Below, piece by piece: positions 1 through 6,993 of a stretch of 17,782 bases of DNA. The position numbers and the translations under genes are program-made. This DNA comes from an uncultured Oscillospiraceae bacterium. Its GTDB lineage: Bacteria > Bacillota > Clostridia > Oscillospirales > Oscillospiraceae. Location of the stretch: assembly GCA_934590505.1 (NCBI GenBank), contig CAKTPC010000031.1, positions 1 through 17,782 on the forward strand. The letters run 5' to 3'. How positions within the stretch are numbered: the first letter of the stretch is position 1; each line of letters begins with the position of its first letter. The notes below the pieces were generated by a model that made no database searches, was not told where the DNA came from, and was given only the letters and a program-made list of their open reading frames with translations.

Positions 1-1014
1 ACGGGATCGATAACCGACATGACGCGCTATTCCAGCTTCAAGCTCAAGCTGCCGTGCTTCACTGTCGCCACCGGCGCGCCGATGGACGGCTTTGCCGCTT
101 CCATCGGCATCATGAATGTCAATAACCTCAAGGCCACCATGCCCGCCCACTGCACCGAGGCCATCATCGGTGACACGGATATCCTCAAGACCGCGCCTTA
201 CCGCATGACCGTCGCGGGCTTCGGCGACCTTATCGGCAAGCTCACCTGCCTCAATGACTGGGAGCTTGCGCGGATAATAAACGGGGAGCATTACTGTCAT
301 AATATCGTCACGCTCGTGCGCGAATGCGTGGCGGATGTGATGAAAGAAGCCCCGAAGATAAAGCAGCGCGACCCGGAGACGCTTGGCAGCGTCATGCGCG
401 GTCTCGTCCTCTCGGGCGCCGCCATCAGCCTTTACGGCGATTCCCGCCCCGCTTCCGGTGCGGAGCACCATATGTCTCACTATTGGGAGACAATACTTGA
501 GCAGCGCGGCATCCGCCCAGCCATGCACGGTGAGCAGGTCGCCGTGGGGACGGTGCTGGTTCTGATGCTCATTGAGGAGCTGCTCAAGGAAAACATAGAC
601 TTCGACGCAGCGCGCGAGAATGCGCGCGCTTACGACGCCGCGGCATGGGAGCGTGAGATGCGCGCCCACTACGGTGCAGCGGCAGACGAGGTCATTGCCT
701 TGGAGCAGAAAGCAGGCAAAAACAATATTGAAGGCCGTCTCGCGCGTATCGACAGCATGCAGCGCAGCTGGGATGCGGTGCGCATCCAGCTTGAGACCCT
801 GCCGGAGAGTTCCTCCGTGCGCGCGCTTCTGCGGGACATCGGCTGTCCCTGCACCCCGGCAGACATCGGCGTGGACGATGAACTGCTTATGGACACGTTC
901 CGTTACTGCAAGGAGATACGCGCACGCTACACCGTCTTCCAGACCGTGTACGACCTCGGACTCACCGATACGCTCGCTGCGCGGGTGATAGAGAAGGCGA
1001 ACAGCGCCGATTGA
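1..1014 (+). CDS. araM: sn-glycerol-1-phosphate dehydrogenase, AraM/EgsA type (5' truncated by window edge)
   Basis: This is the C-terminal 337 residues of an AraM/EgsA-family NAD(P)-dependent glycerol-1-phosphate dehydrogenase, a cytosolic enzyme of the iron-containing alcohol dehydrogenase fold. The reading frame is open from base 1, where TGSITDMTRY is the end of the nucleotide-binding GSGTI(N/T)D(L/M)TRY motif, so the ATG at 19 is not the start. Further family motifs are the VATGAPMDGF segment, PAH, GFGDLIGK (metal-ligand Asp), EHHMSHYWE and AMHGEQVAVGT (metal-ligand His residues). All expected metal ligands are visible. Full-length relatives have about 390-430 residues, so roughly 60-90 are missing upstream. 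The next gene is araD, 19 nt away, as in Bacillus-type ara operons where araM lies with the arabinose catabolic genes. The natural substrate in bacteria is glycerol-1-phosphate/DHAP; its role in arabinose use is unclear. Confidence 0.92.
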   Translation, partial: TGSITDMTRYSSFKLKLPCFTVATGAPMDGFAASIGIMNVNNLKATMPAHCTEAIIGDTDILKTAPYRMTVAGFGDLIGKLTCLNDWELARIINGEHYCHNIVTLVRECVADVMKEAPKIKQRDPETLGSVMRGLVLSGAAISLYGDSRPASGAEHHMSHYWETILEQRGIRPAMHGEQVAVGTVLVLMLIEELLKENIDFDAARENARAYDAAAWEREMRAHYGAAADEVIALEQKAGKNNIEGRLARIDSMQRSWDAVRIQLETLPESSSVRALLRDIGCPCTPADIGVDDELLMDTFRYCKEIRARYTVFQTVYDLGLTDTLAARVIEKANSAD

Positions 1015-1033
1015 GAAGAAAAGGAGAGGCAAT

Positions 1034-1723
1034 ATGCTTGAAAAGCTGAAAGAGGAAGTTCTTCGGGCAAATCTTCTGCTGCCGAAGTATGGCCTTGTGA
1101 CATTCACATGGGGCAACGTCTCCGGTATAGACCGGGAGAGCGGGCTTGTCGTGATAAAGCCGTCGGGCGTGCCGTATGACGGCATGACGACGGAGGACAT
1201 GGTCGTGGTCGACCTTGACGGTACGCGCGTTGAGGGCAAATGGAAGCCGTCAAGCGACACCCCAACGCATGTGGAGCTTTACAAGGCGTTCCCCAAGTGC
1301 GGCGGAATCGTTCATACGCACTCCCGCTGGGCGACTACGTTCGCTCAGGCTGGGCGCAATATTCCCGCCATGGGCACGACGCACGGGGATTATTTCTATG
1401 GTGACATCCCCTGCACCCGACTCATGACGCCCGATGAGATCGCGGGCGAATACGAAAAGGAGACCGGCAAAGTCATCATCGAAACCTTTGCCTGTACTGA
1501 CCCCGCCGCTGTTCCCGGCGTCGTGGTGCATTCGCACGGTCCGTTCGCCTGGGGCAAGGGTGCCTTGGATGCGGTGCACAACGCCGTTGTGATGGAGGAG
1601 GTCGCTTTCATGGACTGGCACACCATGATGCTCAACCCCGACAGCGGACACATGCAGCAGGAGCTTCTGGACAAGCACTATCTCCGCAAGCACGGCAAAA
1701 ACGCCTACTACGGCCAGAACTGA
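1034..1723 (+). CDS. araD: L-ribulose-5-phosphate 4-epimerase AraD
   Basis: This class II aldolase-family enzyme interconverts L-ribulose 5-phosphate and D-xylulose 5-phosphate, the last step of arabinose entry into the pentose phosphate pathway. Its 229 residues match the family length of about 231. Visible motifs are GNVSGID (27-33), KPSGVPYD (42-49), the zinc ligands HTH (94-96), GTTHGDYFYGDIPCTR with the catalytic Asp near 119, HSHGPFAWG (166-174, third zinc His) and a C-terminal YYGQ matching the catalytic Tyr region. The ATG follows an AAGGAGAGG ribosome binding site at 1020-1028. It is co-transcribed with the upstream araM-type gene and is the last gene of that operon. It resembles AraD more than SgbE/UlaF by context, but sequence alone cannot exclude those paralogues. 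Confidence 0.95.
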   Translation: MLEKLKEEVLRANLLLPKYGLVTFTWGNVSGIDRESGLVVIKPSGVPYDGMTTEDMVVVDLDGTRVEGKWKPSSDTPTHVELYKAFPKCGGIVHTHSRWATTFAQAGRNIPAMGTTHGDYFYGDIPCTRLMTPDEIAGEYEKETGKVIIETFACTDPAAVPGVVVHSHGPFAWGKGALDAVHNAVVMEEVAFMDWHTMMLNPDSGHMQQELLDKHYLRKHGKNAYYGQN

Positions 1724-1742
1724 AAGGTAAAGCTAAAAAAGC

Positions 1743-1778
1743 ATCAAGGCGTGAGCGGCATACCGCCCACGCCTTGAT
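1743..1778. terminator. Intrinsic terminator hairpin between araD and the DUF6076 remnant
   Basis: A perfect 11-bp inverted repeat (ATCAAGGCGTG / CACGCCTTGAT) with an inner GCGG/CCGC extension encloses a CATA loop. Read on the - strand it is followed by a T-run (TGCTTTTTTAGC), so its best orientation is for transcripts coming leftward from the pilus operon side. On the + strand the 3' flank (TGCCTAGCAAAA) lacks a T-run, so termination of the ara operon there would be weaker. It lies 20 nt after the araD stop. Confidence 0.8.
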
Positions 1779-1862
1779 TGCCTAGCAAAACGGCCGCTTG
1801 AGATTTTATAGTTTCCTGTAAGAAAATGAAGCAGAAGTAAAAATGATAAGTTACAACAAGCT

Positions 1863-1909
1863 GTGTGAAAAGCATAATCGTATTCTATATACTGCTATGC
1901 TTTTTACAC
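1863..1909. repeat. 13-bp inverted repeat at the 3' end of the DUF6076 remnant
   Basis: GTGTGAAAAGCAT (1863-1875) pairs with ATGCTTTTTACAC (1897-1909); all 13 positions pair if one G-T wobble is allowed, and the loop is 21 nt. It covers the stop codon of the decayed DUF6076 gene. No T-run follows in either direction, so it is a poor terminator. It may be an mRNA 3' stabiliser or an old repeat end. Confidence 0.35.
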
Positions 1910-2389
1910 TCTATTCAGTTCCTCCGTTACCCTCCGCACGATCTGCTCATGCGCGGCTTTATCCCGCGCCATCTCGTCCTCCGCAAGCACCTCATCGCGC
2001 ATGCGCTCTGCCTCGCGCGCCCAGACTTCAAAATCTGGCTTGGACATTTTCCCTTTGCTCACACGGGCAAAGTATTTTTTATACGCCCGCTGATGGACTT
2101 TCCAAATATCGTTTTTGTCGACTTTCTCTTTAAAACTCTTTGCCGCTCCTATTTCACGGCAGGTCTTCCCGCCCTGCCCCGGTGCCGGTTCATTGCAGTA
2201 CGAATACGTCGCCCCCGGAGTCTGCAAAAACCACCGGCGGCAGTTTGCACAGCGCTTCGGAACAAAACCCTTTTGCAGACCCTTCATCAGCTCTACACAG
2301 ACGAAATCCAGCAGTCCGTTGAAGTACATCTTCTCGACGATCTCACACTCGCCCTGCACTTCGCCGCGCATACGGTACTGGGTCTTCAC
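1904..2389 (-). pseudogene. DUF6076-type protein, N-terminally truncated remnant
   Basis: The 161 residues match the C-terminal half of DUF6076-family proteins of Clostridia, whose function is unknown to me. A zinc-ribbon-like core RCANCRRWF (47-55) and YSYCNEP...GGKTCREIG (63-81) gives a C-X2-C...C...C pattern. It is followed by the family's AYKKYFARVSKGKM stretch and a charged helical tail. The likely full family length is well over 250 residues. The only usable start is a GTG at 2389 without a ribosome binding site, and an in-frame stop lies just upstream (TGA at 2423-2425). The 180 nt between it and the sortase contain no continuous N-terminal half. I therefore read it as a decayed gene. 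It lies downstream of the pilus operon in the same direction and may be transcribed by read-through. Confidence 0.6.
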
Positions 2390-2568
2390 CTGCGGTGCGT
2401 CTGCCTTGGGATGCTGTTGCCGTCAAGAACATCAAGCCTCTCTACACGGAAGACCCCACAATGTTCAACTCCTGCAAATTAGCGGCGTTTTTATCGTTTC
2501 TCAGCGTGTATATGCTCGTCCCGTCCGCATGGGCAAGCTGCCCCGCGAGTGCTTTGTCATGCTCAGCC

Positions 2569-3222
2569 TCACTTTTCCGTTTGTCTTGGAGCTGATGAAG
2601 ATGCAGTTTCTGCTGCTCTGTCACAGAACACTATCACTCGCGTCCTTCCGCCCTTGGTGCAGGTATAGAGAACAAGGTCATAGCCGCTGTTCAGGACGGT
2701 ATCAACCGCATCCGGGCTCAGCGTTTCGAGCTTCTCAACGCAATAGGGGCTGACGATGCCCTCCATGTCTGTAAAAATGACTGTTTCTCCTTTGGACAGC
2801 TCCCTCAGCTTGCCGAAGTGCGTGTCATAATTGTGCGCAGCGATAACAAGGTCGTCCGTGTAGACCGAACCGAGTTGTCGGCATGGAGCCAACTGGAGCT
2901 TGTCATAGTCCCAGTCGGACATAATGGGCAGTTCGAGTCCAAGCGACGGAACGGAGAGATACCCAATGTAGTCGTTTCCGTCAACGGTAACTACCGGCAT
3001 TTCCGGTATAGGCGTGGGCAGCGGAGAATTCCACGCCTGAGGATCATGTTCAGTCGGCAGCGGGGTGTGTGCAAGTATCTGCGTCTGCACGCCGCCGAGC
3101 ACGCTGTCCGCCTCCCGACCGGCGCGGCAGCTGTCCAGACGGTTATGGATATAAAGGGACAGTGCCGCCGCAAGCAGCACTGTCCCTATTATTAAAAACG
3201 GGCTTGCTCTGCGCTTACGCAT
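2569..3222 (-). CDS. Sortase, class A/D-like, last gene of the pilus operon
   Basis: This membrane-anchored cysteine transpeptidase has 217 residues. An N-terminal membrane helix spans about residues 9-26, and a Pro-rich linker follows (AHTPLP to PTPIPEMP, about 51-76). The sortase beta-barrel runs from about 83 to 203: YIGYLSVPSLGLELPI, the catalytic His130 in VIAAHNYDTHF, Cys188 in LVLYTCTKGG and an Arg in GGRTRVIVF (193 or 195). The TLxGH consensus is changed to VIAAH. Its ATG overlaps the 3' end of the base-pilin gene by 8 nt, so the two are probably translationally coupled. It directly follows the only LPXTG-like (LIQTG) substrate, so I infer that it attaches the base pilin, and with it the pilus, to peptidoglycan. 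It differs from the class B enzyme two genes upstream. Class assignment (A versus D) is not certain. Confidence 0.88.
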   Translation of the reverse strand: MRKRRASPFLIIGTVLLAAALSLYIHNRLDSCRAGREADSVLGGVQTQILAHTPLPTEHDPQAWNSPLPTPIPEMPVVTVDGNDYIGYLSVPSLGLELPIMSDWDYDKLQLAPCRQLGSVYTDDLVIAAHNYDTHFGKLRELSKGETVIFTDMEGIVSPYCVEKLETLSPDAVDTVLNSGYDLVLYTCTKGGRTRVIVFCDRAAETASSSAPRQTEK

Positions 3223-4117
3223 TATCGTCCTTCCCGCGTTTAGAGCGTATCACACCGATAACGACCAGCGCAATGCCGATCCCGCCTAAGACGAAGATAG
3301 GCCAGTTGAGCTGTCCTGTCTGGATAAGGCTGCCGGGGCGGTAGGTGTTGGTCACGGTCACATAATAGGTCTCATAATCGTTGGTGAAATTGCTCGTATA
3401 GCTGACACGGTAGCGGTAGGGCTTCGGGCTTTCGTTTATCTCCCACGTATTGTCACCGTCAAACAGCAGCCGCGGCCATGTGTATGTCCATTCGTTGCGG
3501 GCATTGAGCGTGACCGTGTCATACACCCTGCCGTTGTGCAGCAGCTGAATCTTCACGGATGTCGGCCTGCTTTTGTAGCCATCATCGTCCCAGACCTTCT
3601 TTACCGTAAGCTCCTTGAATCCGAATGTCGGGTCATAGCTGTTATTGAACACAATCCCGTCTGCTTTGGGAGCGCTCTCGTTTTCTCTGATCGTCGGCAC
3701 GGCGGTGAGTCTGCCGTTATCGTCGTATGAAACGCTGACCGTGACGCGCCAGATGCGCGCGTCGTAGCGCATGTTCGTAAGCGTGCTGTACTGCGCGAGC
3801 TGCCTCACGGTATAGCGGTACACGCCGGGCTCATTATATGATATTGAAAATACATCCGCAGCCTTAAAGGGATCGGTCTTGGCGTCATCGCTGTAGGTTC
3901 GCGCCGGGTTCAGCGGCATGGGGTTGCTGGGCTCGACAGCCTCAATGACAACGCCGTAAACTGTCGGCTGGGGTATTCCCCCGGTGCGGTTTATCTCAAG
4001 CGGGATGCTTGCAGAGCCGGAGTCGGCAGCCGCAGCGCACGCCGCCCCCGGCAGTAAATTCACGCACAGCAGCACAAGCAGGGCCGCGGCAAACAGCTTA
4101 TATATTCTCATTTTCAT
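3215..4117 (-). CDS. CnaB-domain base/minor pilin with LIQTG sorting signal
   Basis: This secreted, wall-anchored protein has 300 residues. The signal peptide is residues 1-29 (cleavage near GAACA|AA). Residues about 36-163 resemble an FctA/Spy0128-like domain (GVYRYTVRQ, FNNSYDP). Residues 167-259 form a CnaB-type Ig domain: LTVKKVWDDDG with an isopeptide Lys at 173/174, TWEINE with the catalytic Glu226, and TVTNTY with the partner Asn257. The C-terminus carries the sorting signal LIQTG (264-268), a hydrophobic helix (about 271-291) and the basic tail RSKRGK. The position right after the class B sortase matches FctB, the wall-anchored base pilin of S. pyogenes FCT loci, so a base role is inferred. 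The start is preceded by AGGAGG; the gene begins 3 nt after the sortase B stop. Confidence 0.85.
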   Translation of the reverse strand: MKMRIYKLFAAALLVLLCVNLLPGAACAAAADSGSASIPLEINRTGGIPQPTVYGVVIEAVEPSNPMPLNPARTYSDDAKTDPFKAADVFSISYNEPGVYRYTVRQLAQYSTLTNMRYDARIWRVTVSVSYDDNGRLTAVPTIRENESAPKADGIVFNNSYDPTFGFKELTVKKVWDDDGYKSRPTSVKIQLLHNGRVYDTVTLNARNEWTYTWPRLLFDGDNTWEINESPKPYRYRVSYTSNFTNDYETYYVTVTNTYRPGSLIQTGQLNWPIFVLGGIGIALVVIGVIRSKRGKDDNA

Positions 4118-4120
4118 GGA

Positions 4121-4906
4121 TCATCCTCCTACCTGTGTTTCCGTTGTATATGGCGTCATGTATGCAAGAACTATGGTGCGCGCGTCCGTGTACTCCGAGG
4201 AGCAGGTGGACAGGGCGATGATCTGCGGGCTCTCCGCACCGCGCGCGGTTTCGACGGTATCAGGGCGGAGATGTACGGCCTCAGCTTCGGCAAAGTCGAG
4301 CAGGCCGCCTATATCAGTCTGCCGCATCTGCGTATCGAAGATCATGCCCTCTGCAGCGGGAACCAGCATACAGGCAAAGATCTCAAGCTTATAGCTCCGG
4401 TCTGGCAGGATAAGCGCTCCCGCGGAATTTTCGCCGAAGAACTTCCCGTCCTTGTATTTGTCCAGATTGCCGAACATCCTGCCGTTGTCCATGTGGTGAC
4501 CGTAGACAAGGGCGTAGGCGTCGTGGAAGGTGTTGTCGCAGCGCGAGTCAAGGAAGATGCTTCCCGCCAAGGCGAAGCTCCCGTACACATCGGTGTTGAT
4601 GTAGCTGAGGTTATCCTCCCCTTGAAGGATGGGATAATCTATCCTTGTGCCGTCCAGCGTCAGCCATGCGCAAACGTCCCCGTTGACGGCAAGAAGCTCC
4701 TCAAAGGACGCGCCGTTATCCTCCTGCGCGCCTGGCTTCGGCTTAAGGCTGAGAAGCTCCGACATCACGTTGTCTGCGGTGGAATAGACCTGAGCGTTGT
4801 CCCACAGCGCATAGGCAGAGTAGCTGCCCGCGGTTATCAGGAAAAGCACCGCAGCGGCGCTCAGCAGTGCGTTTGCCGCCTTGACCAGAATTCTTACAGC
4901 TTTCAT
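4121..4906 (-). CDS. srtB: Class B sortase (pilin polymerase type)
   Basis: This membrane-bound transpeptidase has 261 residues and an N-terminal membrane helix at about 9-35. Class B hallmarks are visible: YPILQGEDNLSYINTDVYG (91-109), IFLDSRCDNTFHDAYALVYGHHMDNGRMFGNL with the catalytic His137, the long helical insert (about 145-215), and LSTCSSEYTDARTIV with Cys235 and Arg243. In S. pyogenes the class B enzyme beside FctA polymerises the pilin through an EVPTG-type signal; here the major pilin upstream carries a related DTGV signal, so the same job is inferred. It follows the major pilin after 95 nt that contain a strong hairpin, and precedes the base pilin by 3 nt. The start has a GGAGGG site 4 nt upstream of the ATG. 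Confidence 0.9.
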   Translation of the reverse strand: MKAVRILVKAANALLSAAAVLFLITAGSYSAYALWDNAQVYSTADNVMSELLSLKPKPGAQEDNGASFEELLAVNGDVCAWLTLDGTRIDYPILQGEDNLSYINTDVYGSFALAGSIFLDSRCDNTFHDAYALVYGHHMDNGRMFGNLDKYKDGKFFGENSAGALILPDRSYKLEIFACMLVPAAEGMIFDTQMRQTDIGGLLDFAEAEAVHLRPDTVETARGAESPQIIALSTCSSEYTDARTIVLAYMTPYTTETQVGG

Positions 4907-4924
4907 GCTGCCCTCCGTAATCTG

Positions 4925-4967
4925 CCTGCAGCGGCGGCGGGGCAGAGCACTATGCCGCCGCTGCAGG
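4925..4967 (-). promoter_or_regulatory. GC-rich stem-loop between major pilin and sortase genes
   Basis: CCTGCAGCGGCGGC (4925-4938) and GCCGCCGCTGCAGG (4954-4967) form a perfect 14-bp stem with a 15-nt loop. It ends 18 nt before the sortase B start codon. No T-run follows, so it is not a standard terminator. A stable stem here would be expected to protect the 3' end of pilin mRNA and/or slow passage into the sortase gene, giving more pilin than sortase. The structure is seen in the sequence; the function is inferred. Confidence 0.6.
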
Positions 4968-5001
4968 GCTTAAGGTACACCGGGTCGCGTACCGCTTTGT
5001 A

Positions 5002-6003
5002 TCAGTCCTCCGCTCCGCGCCGCCTGCGGACAACCATGGCCGCCGCGCCGCCGAGAACGGCAGCCAGCATCAGCACGTAGGGCAGAGAGTCGAGCATGAC
5101 GCCGGTGTCGACAGCGCTATTCTTTACATTCGTAAAGGCTGCGGTCTGCTCTGCTGCGCTGATCCTGCCGGTCTCGTTGGTGCTGGTGGTCGTGTATCCG
5201 TCAGCCGCCATCTCGATCACCATGTAGTCAACATCATAAGGGAGATTGGCGATGGATATGGTATCTCCGTGCTTGAGCATGAATGTGGTTTCTTCGCTGA
5301 GCTTGATGGTCTTGGGGTTCTGCGCGTATGAGCCTCCGGAGACTGCGAAGGTTTCAGGATAGGTCATGCCGCTCCTTCCGGACAGGAGAACCGTGAATTC
5401 AAAATACTTATTCTTATCGCCCATGTTGCCGGTCACGGTTTTGCTGATCTTCAGCGTGCCGGCGGAATAGGTGTTTTCAAAGGTGTCGGATTTATCCGCC
5501 CCTTCGCTTTCGGTATGTACCGCCGCGACGCGCAGCTTGCCGTCGTCTCCGTTAATGACGGTAACAACCAGCTTGATTGCATCGCCGTAATATGCAACGC
5601 CTGCGGTGGTGCCGTTCTTTTCTATGAGAGTGTACTCATAAATGCCGACGCTGTCATATTGCGGCAGCGTGACGGTAATAGTGCCGGACGCAGCGGGGTC
5701 GGCAGCGGCTCCTTCCTCAAAAACCGCGCCGGTGATCGCTCCCAGTGCGGGAGCGGACTGCGCGTCCCCGTCTATGACCCTCCCGCTGCCGCTCTGCTCA
5801 AGGGTAAAGGTTTCGGCAGGGCTGCTGCCTGCGCCGATGAGCTTATAGTCCTTCCTAATGGTGATCGACGTCATGTCGGTGTAGATGGGATTATCGGTGG
5901 GTGGATTATCTCCCTCCGCGTCTGCGGCAAACGCGGGCACGTTTATGCCGATCAAAAGCATCAGGACAAGGGTAAATGCGAAAGCTTTTTTAAGGTTCTT
6001 CAT
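5002..6003 (-). CDS. fctA: FctA/Spy0128-type major pilin
   Basis: This 333-residue secreted pilin has a signal peptide at residues 1-26 (AFA|AD). It has two Ig-like domains of the isopeptide-forming Spy0128 type. Domain 1 (about 43-180) has candidate Lys51, Glu128 (YEYTLIEK) and Asn177 (FENTY). Domain 2 (about 183-294) has candidate Lys188 (LKISKTVTG), Glu264 (YMVIEM) and Asn292 (FTN). These triads are read from motif position and not confirmed. The sorting signal is VDTGV (298-302) followed by a hydrophobic helix and RRRRG. This noncanonical signal parallels EVPTG of Spy0128. The ATG follows GGGAGGAATAAAA. The gene lies directly after the SipA-like gene and before the class B sortase, as fctA does in S. 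pyogenes. It is probably the shaft subunit. Confidence 0.88.
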   Translation of the reverse strand: MKNLKKAFAFTLVLMLLIGINVPAFAADAEGDNPPTDNPIYTDMTSITIRKDYKLIGAGSSPAETFTLEQSGSGRVIDGDAQSAPALGAITGAVFEEGAAADPAASGTITVTLPQYDSVGIYEYTLIEKNGTTAGVAYYGDAIKLVVTVINGDDGKLRVAAVHTESEGADKSDTFENTYSAGTLKISKTVTGNMGDKNKYFEFTVLLSGRSGMTYPETFAVSGGSYAQNPKTIKLSEETTFMLKHGDTISIANLPYDVDYMVIEMAADGYTTTSTNETGRISAAEQTAAFTNVKNSAVDTGVMLDSLPYVLMLAAVLGGAAAMVVRRRRGAED

Positions 6004-6055
6004 TTTTATTCCTCCCGAAATAATATTGCTTCTTTTTGCACCGAGACTCGGCGGC

Positions 6056-6610
6056 TCACAGCGAACGCCGACGGATCACGGTTATTACCTTGGCTTCCAC
6101 GTCGTCCAGCGCTATCGCGCCGAAATCGCGGCTGTCTTGACTCTGTGTCCTGTAATCGCCGAGAATAAAGACGCAGCCGTCCGGGACGGTATATGGGTAG
6201 CCCAATCCCTCCTCGGGGTAGGTAGGGTACATTATCTCCCCGGCCTGTGCAGTTCCGTTCACGAGGAGCGTGCCGCTCCCGTCGATGGTGATGACGTCGG
6301 AGGCACGGCCAAGCACGCGGCCTGTGCGCCTTTCGCCCTCTGCAGTATAGACGACGACATCGTTCTTGCTGAAGTCTCTTTGCAGCCGGTAGCCTATCAG
6401 CAGGTCGCCGTCCTTGACTGCAGGGAACATGTCGTTCCCCGGGGCCTGCGCAAGCAGAAAGACCCGTGAGAAGAACAGATAGGCGAACAGCAGAAGTACG
6501 GCGGTGCGCGCCGCAAGGCTGACTGCGTCTGCGGCAGTCTCCGCATTGGCGCGGCGGGCGCGGATTATCTGTGCGCAGGTCTGCGGTTTGTCATTTGCCG
6601 TAGCCGTCAC
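6056..6610 (-). CDS. sipA: SipA-like signal peptidase I homologue lacking the Ser/Lys dyad (pilus assembly factor)
   Basis: This type I signal peptidase-fold membrane protein has 184 residues. A membrane helix lies at about 33-55 and the extracellular domain follows. In the Ser box, GxSMxP reads GNDMFP, so Asp60 replaces the catalytic Ser. In the Lys box, KR-V-x-G reads TGRVLG, so Gly97 replaces the general-base Lys. The structural box GDYRTQSQDSRDFG (151-164) is kept. S. pyogenes SipA, needed for pilus polymerisation, has the same Asp/Gly replacements (Asp48, Gly85, as I recall) with the same spacing of 37 residues. A chaperone-like role in FctA polymerisation rather than peptide cleavage is inferred. 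The GTG start overlaps the upstream small gene by 20 nt; no ATG is available, and AAAGGGG lies directly against the start. Confidence 0.88.
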   Translation of the reverse strand: MTATANDKPQTCAQIIRARRANAETAADAVSLAARTAVLLLFAYLFFSRVFLLAQAPGNDMFPAVKDGDLLIGYRLQRDFSKNDVVVYTAEGERRTGRVLGRASDVITIDGSGTLLVNGTAQAGEIMYPTYPEEGLGYPYTVPDGCVFILGDYRTQSQDSRDFGAIALDDVEAKVITVIRRRSL

Positions 6611-6971
6611 CCCTTTCTGCTCTCACCAGATACTCAGCAAAGCGGCGCGACAGCTCGCTATACTCGGCGTCCGCCTGTGCCAGCTCCCCCTTGTACTTGG
6701 TAATGCTCATGCCTGCGGACCTTGCGAATGCCTCAATAAGTGCATCGAATCTGGCACGCTCGGCTCTCAATGCCGCTTCGTATATTTCGTTCAGCTCGGC
6801 AAGTTTTTTCCAGAGCTGAACCTCGTTTATCCCGCCGATAAGTGTTCTCTTGAATCTGACCGTACGAAACCACTCAAGCAGTCTCTCATGCTCCCGGTTC
6901 ACGGGCTTCGTATCTTCTCCGACCCCCGGACGCGCTTCGCCGGGCTTGGCCGGACCTTTTTTTTCTGCCAT
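6591..6971 (-). CDS. Small cytoplasmic DivIVA-like/coiled-coil protein in the pilus operon
   Basis: This is a 126-residue soluble protein without signal peptide or membrane helix. After a charged Pro/Gly/Lys-rich N-terminus (1-25) comes LLEWFRTVRFKRTLIGGINEVQLWKKLAELN (31-61). This resembles the DivIVA N-terminal hook, in which an F-x(5-8)-GG/GY-x(2)-x-V pattern precedes a coiled coil. The rest is strongly helical (ERARFDALIEAF, ELAQADAEYSELSRRF). I do not know a characterised homologue; DivIVA kinship is a weak motif-level inference. The start at 6971 is chosen because GGGGAGG lies about 10 nt upstream. An upstream in-frame ATG at 7094 would overlap the adhesin gene by 101 nt. It begins 22 nt after the adhesin stop and overlaps sipA by 20 nt, so it belongs to the operon. 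It may position the assembly machinery from the cytoplasmic side. Confidence 0.7.
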   Translation of the reverse strand: MAEKKGPAKPGEARPGVGEDTKPVNREHERLLEWFRTVRFKRTLIGGINEVQLWKKLAELNEIYEAALRAERARFDALIEAFARSAGMSITKYKGELAQADAEYSELSRRFAEYLVRAERGDGYGK

Positions 6972-6993
6972 ACCAGCTCTGCCTCCCCTTCTG

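Noticed and set aside
2442..2624. 60-aa - strand frame after the sortase
   Set aside because: It overlaps the sortase gene by 56 nt and has no ribosome binding site; it may contain debris of an older gene but cannot be supported as a gene.
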